A stretch of DNA of 50,521 bases from an uncultured Phycisphaerales bacterium (lineage in GTDB: Bacteria > Planctomycetota > Phycisphaerae > Sedimentisphaerales > Anaerobacaceae): assembly GCA_937927975.1 (NCBI GenBank), contig CALEZT010000095.1, positions 1 through 50,521 of the forward strand. The letters are read 5' to 3'. Shown piece by piece: positions 1 to 5,820 of the stretch. The number at the start of each line of letters is the position of its first letter. Position 1 is the first letter of the stretch. The notes under the pieces were generated by a model. The model searched no databases. It saw nothing but the letters and a program-made list of their open reading frames with translations, and was not told where the DNA came from. The position numbers and the translations under genes are program-made.

Positions 1-1
1 A

Positions 2-556
2 TGGTCGCGGGTCGCCTTCAAAATTTCAGATTTTGCAGGTGCGCCGAAAGGACACAGACGATTGTCTGAGAAGACATATGAAGACCCCGATACCTCGATC
101 ACAATTCCCCAGGACTATGAAGACTTGGTGGACTGGGTGCATGGGAACTTGGCGGCACGATTAGTCCTGCACCCACGTGCGATGCGCGCTGTGAAGGATG
201 CCTGCTACGAAGACGTGGAGCTTGTCTATCGCAGCCTCATGTTATTAGCAGGTGAATACCGCAATATGAGACTGGGTTATGATGGTGCAAAAGAGGCGTT
301 TGACCGTCAATTGGACAGATTGAAAGTTCAGTGTTCACCGTCAATTTCGCGAGAGCGTGCGGGGGAAGAAGGCGACACATACTTCGTTCAATATCCAAGC
401 CATTCTGCGAACAAACGTTTCCTCGACGTACACATTCGAAAGGGTAAGGACAAGAACGATCGTCACTGTCTTGCCATATATTTCTTTTGGGACGAGGAAA
501 CCAGACAGGTTGTCGTCGGATGGCTCCCCGGCCACTTGGACAATCGCTTGACTTGA
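2..556 (+). CDS. Hypothetical protein, 5' end cut by window edge
   Basis: The reading frame is open from base 2 to a TGA at 554-556, so the gene probably begins outside the window. An alternative start is the TTG at 62, which has AAAGGA about nine bases upstream and would give 164 residues. I do not recognise the family by name. The C-terminal part has the look of a conserved domain (SISRERAGEEGDTYFV, then CLAIYFFWDEETRQVVVGW, then LPGHLDNRLT). It has no signal peptide or membrane segment, so it is probably cytoplasmic. Base composition is visibly less GC-rich than the rest of the window, which may mean recent transfer. It is followed 54 bp later by another small gene on the same strand. Confidence 0.6.
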   Translation, partial: WSRVAFKISDFAGAPKGHRRLSEKTYEDPDTSITIPQDYEDLVDWVHGNLAARLVLHPRAMRAVKDACYEDVELVYRSLMLLAGEYRNMRLGYDGAKEAFDRQLDRLKVQCSPSISRERAGEEGDTYFVQYPSHSANKRFLDVHIRKGKDKNDRHCLAIYFFWDEETRQVVVGWLPGHLDNRLT

Positions 557-610
557 TCTTCATTGACGTGTTTTGTCAATCGGGAAAAGAAAACAGAGAA
601 AGGACATCAG

Positions 611-829
611 ATGCCAAGTTACGTCAACAAATTGGAGCAACCGGAACACATGGAGGGAAAGATACTTGGGCCAGCCCCCAGGAGGCCACTGGTCGGAATA
701 ATTCGCGTGAAGCCATCAAGCGTCTTGTGGAAGCCGGCAGGTCAGCGACAGTTCTACGCCGTTTCTCTTGATAGGTTTGCGTTGTGGATCACAGCATCTC
801 AAACTCGAGCTGATCGGGTGACGCGATGA
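611..829 (+). CDS. Small hypothetical protein (72 aa)
   Basis: The ATG at 611 is preceded by AGAAAGGA at a good ribosome-binding distance, and the frame ends with TGA at 829. The product is small and basic. It opens with MPSYVNKLEQPEHMEGKI and has a compact conserved-looking core, SSVLWKPAGQRQFYAVSLD. No signal peptide or membrane helix is visible. It lies just downstream of the equally AT-richer gene ending at 556, so the two look like a two-gene operon. The size pattern would fit a toxin-antitoxin or phage-type accessory pair, but nothing in the sequence proves this. Function unknown. Confidence 0.5.
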   Translation: MPSYVNKLEQPEHMEGKILGPAPRRPLVGIIRVKPSSVLWKPAGQRQFYAVSLDRFALWITASQTRADRVTR

Positions 830-1036
830 CCTTCACCAGCGTGGAAGATGTCGCATGCAAGAACGACCCGCTGGGTTGACTCCAAAGTGAACATGAGGAA
901 ACCCACTATAGCTGACCTTCCAGAAAGCGCGGTCCGGAGCAGGAATGTCTCATGGCCTCTGCTCCAGGGGGATATTGTAGGGCGGGGCCGGCGGGACGGC
1001 AAGGAAGAAAGTGGCCCGTGAGAGAGACGGGCCCAG

Positions 1037-1119
1037 TTTCAAGTGTCAAGTTTCAAGTGTCAAGCAAGATGGTCCGTGACGGCGCAGGGCCGTGCTTGAA
1101 ACTTCACACTTCACACTTG
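1037..1119. repeat. Tandem and inverted 14-bp repeat (TTTCAAGTGTCAAG)
   Basis: TTTCAAGTGTCAAG occurs as a perfect tandem pair at 1037-1050 and 1051-1064. A related inverted arm, beginning CTTGAAACTTCACACTTC, lies at 1095-1119, so the segment can fold back on itself. A 15-bp relative, TTTCAAGTGTGAAGT, lies at 50050-50064 at the other end of the window, which shows the motif is dispersed. Confidence 0.75.
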
Positions 1120-1176
1120 CAGCTCGATCAAGACAACGCCTCCCGGCGTCACTACGAACTCTGCCTCTCGGGAAGA

Positions 1177-1345
1177 CGCCAAGACCGCCAAAAAGCGACT
1201 CGCGCAGAGACGCGAAGACGCAGAGATACGGAAAGGGCAGTCCCCCCAATCCGGAAGACCTCAGCGGCTCTGCGCCTCTGCTCGCGAGAGATGATTTCTC
1301 CGGTCTCAAAGGAGATCTTCTTTGCGCCCTTGGCGGCTTGGCGAG
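1177..1345. repeat. Imperfect inverted repeat of the CGCAGAGACGCGAAG type
   Basis: The left arm (about 1177-1235) contains CGCCAAGACCGCCAAAAAG, then GCGCAGAGACGCGAAGACG. The right arm (about 1261-1345) contains the complementary-looking CTCTGCGCCTCTGCTCGCG and ends with TTGGCGGCTTGGCG. The arms are only partly complementary. This has the look of a degenerate fold-back element rather than a gene. Confidence 0.55.
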
Positions 1346-1394
1346 AAGCCGTTCTGGCTTCGGATTTGGTGGTCCGAATCTGGAACAGGAAGAG

Positions 1395-1441
1395 CGAGGG
1401 CAGGATGCCCTCGACACGCAAGGGCGGGACGCCCTCGCCAC
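1395..1441. repeat. 47-bp double-hairpin REP-like element, copy 1
   Basis: The element consists of a perfect 8-bp hairpin (CGAGGGCA, loop GGA, TGCCCTCG; 1395-1413), a 5-bp spacer, and a 23-bp palindromic unit at 1419-1441 that starts CAAGGGCGGGACG and ends CCTCGCCAC. The 23-bp unit is the exact reverse complement of bases 43948-43970. The 47-bp arrangement as a whole matches the reverse complement of 43948-43994. It ends two bases before the stop codon of the downstream minus-strand gene. Confidence 0.8.
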
Positions 1442-1442
1442 G

Positions 1443-3053
1443 TCAGAGCTTCTTGAGGACCTCCAGGGCTTGTTGTGCGGCTTCCCTTGCAGTCGCGGCG
1501 TCTTCGGCTGTGTGGAACTTCGGCTTGCTGTCGAGCCAGTGAAGCGTGCCTTGGACGTATTTGGTCAGGTAGTTGATCGAGGGTTGCTCGCGGACCTTCT
1601 TGCCGTATTGGAGGAAGTAGATCGGGTTCGTGTGGGCGAAGACGGATAGGTCACGCGGGAGAATGCGGTTCTTAAGGTCCGGATGGTCGATCACTCTGGC
1701 GGCCAGCCAGGAACTCTCCGTCAATTCGATTTCGGTCTCGATCTCCATCGACCAGATGCCGTCCTTGGGCGGGTCGCCGTAGAGGACCGCGACCGGCGTG
1801 ATTTTGTGGCCGACGATCCGGCCGTTCATGAGGATGTCCAACTGGCTGAAGCGGAGGATCGAGCGGGCCGTGACGCGGGCTTTGACCTTCTTGGGGCCGG
1901 TGAATTCGACCACGTCGCCGGGCTTTTGGCCGTCGACTTCGAGTTCCAGGATCGGGCCGTTGGTGACGAAGCCTGTGCCGTCCTTGACGCCTGCGAGCCA
2001 GGCGTCGTAGGTGGGCTCTGCGGCCCGGGCGTAGACGCGGTTGCTGCCCAGCGGGATCTCCTCGCCAAACTTGTCGGTGCCAGCGCCGATGGGCAGGCGG
2101 AAGCCCGCGTTGAGGAACTCGTAGTACAGGTCCATCGCCCGCATGACCGGGAACTCCGCGTTGGAAAAGCCCGAGCTTTCCCACGGGCCCCAGTGGTTGG
2201 GGAACTGCGTCGGGTCGTTCCAGGTGAGCAGTTCGACGCCGTCGACGAGGCCCAAGGCGAGCGCGATCGGCAGCTCGTGGCCGGGCAGCGAGCAGATGTG
2301 CGACCAGAAGATCGTGCCGTTCTGCTGGCGCGTGGCGCGGAGGGCTCGCATCAGATCGTAGTGCGGGTTGCTTTTCCAGTGCTCGAGCGTGCCGCCGTGG
2401 TGGGGGTAGCCGGGGACGAGCTTGGTCACGCCGAGCAGCGTGAGGTGTCCCATCTGCCACTCGCGGACCTCCTGGGCGACGTAGATTTCGCAGCCCGGCG
2501 TCGAGACCTCGTCGAGTTTGCCGGTGAAGCAGTCATTCGTCGCAGGCGGCTGCTCCAGGTCGGCCATGTGCAGGAGCGTGAGCGCGTTCAGATCCTCGGC
2601 CCGCATCTGCACGTGGGCCTCTTTGGGCACTGGCAGGTGCGCGTGGAGGTCGCCTTTGACGTAGCCTTTGCCCGCCATGTCGATCCAACGACGAAGGCGG
2701 AAGGTTTTCTGGACCGGTCTCTTCCCGGAGCCGGCGGCGATCTTGTCCGATATCGGCGTGGTCTCGAATCCACGGCGGATCTCGACGGAGACGCCGCCCG
2801 CGGGGATCTTCAGGGCGAACGAGCCATCGACGTAGCACCAGCGTTTTCCCAGATACTGGACGTGCTCGTGCCTTCCCTCGATCTCCACGAACTTGCCCTC
2901 GGAGTCCGTGACGGCGACGCGCGCGGCAGTGGGCCGGCCCGTATCGTCATCGACGACGCCCCCCTCCAGTCGCCCCCCGGACGACTGCGCCCGGCATCCC
3001 AACACAGGCCACACCAGCGACAACAGCAAGACCCATCTGAGTGTTCCCATCAT
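1443..3053 (-). CDS. CehA/McbA-type metallohydrolase (PHP-like), predicted lipoprotein
   Basis: This 536-residue protein starts with a lipoprotein signal (hydrophobic stretch, then VLGC with C20), so it is probably anchored in the outer membrane or on the cell surface. Residues about 28-130 look like a carboxypeptidase-regulatory-like beta-sandwich. The catalytic part begins at G134-D-L-H-A-H139, the metal-binding motif of PHP-type phosphoesterases in the CehA/McbA family, and later has IFWSHICSLPGHELP. The start is supported by GGGGAG about nine bases upstream on the minus strand. It is the last gene of the minus-strand run and its 3' end abuts a REP-like element. CehA/McbA proteins hydrolyse varied phospho- or carbamate esters, and the substrate here cannot be told. 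Confidence 0.85.
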   Translation of the reverse strand: MMGTLRWVLLLSLVWPVLGCRAQSSGGRLEGGVVDDDTGRPTAARVAVTDSEGKFVEIEGRHEHVQYLGKRWCYVDGSFALKIPAGGVSVEIRRGFETTPISDKIAAGSGKRPVQKTFRLRRWIDMAGKGYVKGDLHAHLPVPKEAHVQMRAEDLNALTLLHMADLEQPPATNDCFTGKLDEVSTPGCEIYVAQEVREWQMGHLTLLGVTKLVPGYPHHGGTLEHWKSNPHYDLMRALRATRQQNGTIFWSHICSLPGHELPIALALGLVDGVELLTWNDPTQFPNHWGPWESSGFSNAEFPVMRAMDLYYEFLNAGFRLPIGAGTDKFGEEIPLGSNRVYARAAEPTYDAWLAGVKDGTGFVTNGPILELEVDGQKPGDVVEFTGPKKVKARVTARSILRFSQLDILMNGRIVGHKITPVAVLYGDPPKDGIWSMEIETEIELTESSWLAARVIDHPDLKNRILPRDLSVFAHTNPIYFLQYGKKVREQPSINYLTKYVQGTLHWLDSKPKFHTAEDAATAREAAQQALEVLKKL

Positions 3054-3165
3054 GGTTCACTTCTCCCCTCGAACACGATCTGCGGATGCGATTCCACTAC
3101 TGTGGCGCCATTATAGGGGTTTCTTCGGGTTTGGCTACTGCAACTGTGCTCGCAGGATGTGCCCG

Positions 3166-3204
3166 AAAAAGAATCGGGGCCCGTATCGAATCGATACGAG
3201 CCCC
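3166..3204 (-). terminator. Rho-independent terminator downstream of the first LamG gene
   Basis: On the minus strand the hairpin GGGGCTCGTATCG, loop of about four bases, GATACGGGCCCC is followed by GATTCTTTTT. The stem has a single mismatch. It lies about 33 bp past the stop codon of the LamG gene that ends at 3237. Confidence 0.85.
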
Positions 3205-3236
3205 GAAAACCTTGGCAATAGAGGGATCAGACAAGA

Positions 3237-5663
3237 TTACCGCTGACCCGCCAGGTACATGACCTCGCCTTTGGACAACGCCTTGTTGTAGATGCGGAAG
3301 TCGTCCAGGACGCCCTTGAAGTAGGCGTCGGCCGCATACTGGGACTTGGCGATCCAGTTCTGGGTGGTCACGCCCATGTCCTTGGGCAGCAGGGTCGTTG
3401 CGCCGGTGCCGGCCAGTTCGCCGTCCAGGTACAGCTTCATGGTCTTGGTCGCGCTGTCGATCGTGACCGCGATGTGGTGCCAACCGGTGGGCAGGGCCCT
3501 TGGCGCGTTGACGATCTGCTCGCCGACGGTCGCTGTCCGCAGGGCCACTCGCATCTGGCTGCCTCCGCCATTGGGCGAGAGGAACAGGTAGGCCGAGGTG
3601 CCGGAGCCGAAATCGAACAGCCGCTGCCAGCCGCCGCCGGTGCCGGCGTAGTTCGACCACGTGGAGATCGTGATGTCCGACAGCGTGCTCATCAGAGTGC
3701 CGATCGGCAGGGTCGCGTAGTCGTCGGTGCCGTCGAAGGACAGTGCCTTGCCCATGTTGGCCATGCTGTCGACGAAGGCGGGCCCGTTGGTCAGCGTGCC
3801 GTTGAGACCATTGCCCGAGCTGTCGTCGATGTTGTCTTCCATCGCGTAGAGGGCCGCCAGCGCGGTCGTGCCGGGGTCCTTGGGCAGTTCTTTGGTCTTG
3901 AACATCCAGACCGGGCTCGCCCAGCGGGGAGTCGCCGCGGCCTCGTTGACTTCAACCACCTGCCAATAGTAGGTCTTGTCCAGTTCGACTTCGGCCACGT
4001 AGCTAGGCGCCTCGACCGTCGCCACGAGGGCCAGATCGGCCGGACTGGTCCCGATGAACACCTCGTGCGAGACCACTTCGCGACCGGGCCGCCAGCTCAA
4101 CGTCACCGGACCCGTCAGCTCGACGGTGCCGGAAGCAGGGCTCGGAGTTGTGGCCGTCACGGGGATATACGTGAAGCGCACTTCGCTCAGGCCGTACTGC
4201 GGGAGGAAGCCGCCCCAGTTGCTGTTGACGACGAGCTTGACGAACTTGGCCGGGACGCCGTCGAAATCGACGGTCGTGTTGGCCTTGTAGCCCGCCTCGC
4301 CGGGGGCCTGGGCGAAATCGACCGTGTCCAAGGTGGCCCAGGTCTGGCCGTCTTCGGAGTACTGGACCTCGACATTCAGGAGACCGTAGCCGACGACCGA
4401 CTCCATCGCCTGGTTGGAGTTCCACACGAGCATCTCGTTGAGGGAGTAGACCTTGTCGAATTCATACTGAATCCAGGGCGCCAGTTCGCCGCTCTTGCTG
4501 AGCCACATGTCGGTCTCGAGCGTGGAGTGCTCATCCGCGGCGTTCAGGCCCGAGCCGTCGATGGTTTTCGCGGGACCCATGGTGTCGTTGTTCACGCTCG
4601 ATGCGGTCGCCTTGATGGCGGCTTTGCCGAGCGTGTAGGCATAGGGTTCGACCGTGAACGACCAGACGTTGCCCTTGAAGACCTTGAAGTCCGGTTCGGC
4701 GCCGATGCCGTCGACGCGCCAATAGTATGTCGTGGCGAACGCGAGCCGGCCGGCATCGAAAGCCAGTTCATCCTGGCCTGCGCTGACCAGCACGCCCATC
4801 GGATTGGCGGTCGTAGCGGCCAGCACGGTATCCCGGCTGGTCCCGAAGTATACGTCGTACGTCTTGCTTTCCTGTCCGGCCTTCCAACTCAGAACCACCT
4901 TGGGCAGCACATTAGACGCTAGCTGGGCGGGACTCGGCTCGCTGGCCAGGCCGTAGCCGCCGATCATCGCGTCCTTGATCTCGTCGGTGGTCAGGACGCG
5001 GTCATAGATGCGCATGTCGTCCAACGAACCCTTGTAGAGGGCGTCCGGCCACTGCGACTTGCCGAGCCAGTTCTGGGTGGTAACGCCCAAATCCTTCGGC
5101 AGTACCGTCGTGGCGCCGCTGGCGACCACCACGCCGTCGATATACACGCTACTCCGCATGGTTGCGCTGTCGATCGAAACGGCCACATTGTGCCAGCCCG
5201 AGGCCAGCCTGCTGGGGGTGTTCACGACCTGTTCGCCGATCGTGGCGGTTCGAATGGCGAACCGGACGACGCCGTCGGTGTTGACGCGGGCGCACAGGAA
5301 CATGTACGGATTGTTGCCGGAGCCTGAGCCGAAGTCCCAGATCCGCTGCCAGGCGCCGCCGGAATTGGAGAAGTCGGTCCAGGTCGTGATCGTGGTGTCG
5401 CTCAGCGTACTGATGAGCTCGCCGATGGGCAGGGTGACGAAATCGTCCGTGCCATCGAACTTCAAAGCTCCGTCAAGTTGTCCCAGGATCCAGACCGGAT
5501 CGCCGGTGAGAACGCCCTGGCTGCCGCCGACGGCGTCGACGGTGGTTGCGCCGGACATCTCATCCAGTTTCCACCAGCTTACAGGCCCCGGGGTGGCCGC
5601 ACTCGCCAGCGTTGCGCCCGCCAGCGAGAGGGCCGCCACCAAACACACCAGTTTCTTGTTCAT
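3237..5663 (-). CDS. Secreted LamG / Fn3 / F5-8C mosaic exoprotein (808 aa)
   Basis: I chose the ATG at 5663 because AAAGGGAAG precedes it at a good distance; an in-frame TTG lies 18 bp upstream. A Sec signal peptide (MNKKLVCLVAALSLAGATLASA) is followed by a LamG/concanavalin-like domain (about 25-230), an Fn3-like domain with a YYWRVD signature (240-345), an F5/8 type C discoidin-like domain (350-510, with WIQYEFD and LPQYGLSEVRF), a second Fn3-like domain (515-600) and a second LamG domain (605-805). There is no recognisable catalytic domain, sorting signal or membrane anchor. The likely role is glycan binding outside the cell. The two LamG copies share motifs such as LPIGxLxSTLSD and LPKDxGVTTQNW, which points to internal duplication. 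The carbohydrate target is unknown. Confidence 0.9.
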   Translation of the reverse strand: MNKKLVCLVAALSLAGATLASAATPGPVSWWKLDEMSGATTVDAVGGSQGVLTGDPVWILGQLDGALKFDGTDDFVTLPIGELISTLSDTTITTWTDFSNSGGAWQRIWDFGSGSGNNPYMFLCARVNTDGVVRFAIRTATIGEQVVNTPSRLASGWHNVAVSIDSATMRSSVYIDGVVVASGATTVLPKDLGVTTQNWLGKSQWPDALYKGSLDDMRIYDRVLTTDEIKDAMIGGYGLASEPSPAQLASNVLPKVVLSWKAGQESKTYDVYFGTSRDTVLAATTANPMGVLVSAGQDELAFDAGRLAFATTYYWRVDGIGAEPDFKVFKGNVWSFTVEPYAYTLGKAAIKATASSVNNDTMGPAKTIDGSGLNAADEHSTLETDMWLSKSGELAPWIQYEFDKVYSLNEMLVWNSNQAMESVVGYGLLNVEVQYSEDGQTWATLDTVDFAQAPGEAGYKANTTVDFDGVPAKFVKLVVNSNWGGFLPQYGLSEVRFTYIPVTATTPSPASGTVELTGPVTLSWRPGREVVSHEVFIGTSPADLALVATVEAPSYVAEVELDKTYYWQVVEVNEAAATPRWASPVWMFKTKELPKDPGTTALAALYAMEDNIDDSSGNGLNGTLTNGPAFVDSMANMGKALSFDGTDDYATLPIGTLMSTLSDITISTWSNYAGTGGGWQRLFDFGSGTSAYLFLSPNGGGSQMRVALRTATVGEQIVNAPRALPTGWHHIAVTIDSATKTMKLYLDGELAGTGATTLLPKDMGVTTQNWIAKSQYAADAYFKGVLDDFRIYNKALSKGEVMYLAGQR

Positions 5664-5693
5664 AATGGTCTTCCCTTTCAATCACAAACCTCG

Positions 5694-5703
5694 TTGCGTT
5701 TTC
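5694..5703 (-). promoter_or_regulatory. Possible third copy of the GAAAACGCAA box
   Basis: The minus strand reads GAAAACGCAA about 30 bp upstream of the LamG start at 5663. The same core lies in the two divergent promoters near 10.2 and 10.5 kb. Its position close to the start codon differs from those two, so it may be coincidence or an operator inside the leader. Confidence 0.3.
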
Positions 5704-5772
5704 ACTTTCTCTGATACGACTTGCCGCCCACGATCATTCGAGGAACCGCAGGGCGGCGGTTCAGGGCCGCTC

Positions 5773-5807
5773 GGGACACCGGACGCGCGGGTCGCGTCCG
5801 GTGTCCC
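5773..5807 (-). terminator. Strong hairpin between the two LamG genes
   Basis: A perfect 15-bp stem (GGGACACCGGACGCG, five-base loop, then its complement) lies just downstream of the stop codon of the gene ending at 5821. No T-run follows on the minus strand, so it may be a transcript-stabilising hairpin or a repeat palindrome rather than an intrinsic terminator. Confidence 0.6.
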
Positions 5808-5820
5808 AGGCCCGTGTCCA

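Larger units (their letters stand above)
830..1442. other. Gene-free stretch occupied by dispersed repeats
   Basis: No convincing gene is present on either strand. From about 1037 onward the stretch is made of at least three kinds of short repeat, listed separately. The open frames that cross it are low-complexity translations of those repeats, rich in Arg, Ser and Ala. The first 200 bases (830-1036) show nothing I can name. Confidence 0.6.

Noticed and set aside
1037..1441. Possible CRISPR array or small RNA gene
   Set aside because: The repeats are of different kinds, directly adjacent or inverted, with no regular spacers and no cas genes nearby. No promoter-terminator pair was seen.
1046..1649. 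Several 90-200 residue open frames across the repeat island
   Set aside because: They are translations of the dispersed repeats in all frames, with no ribosome-binding sites and no conserved-looking sequence.
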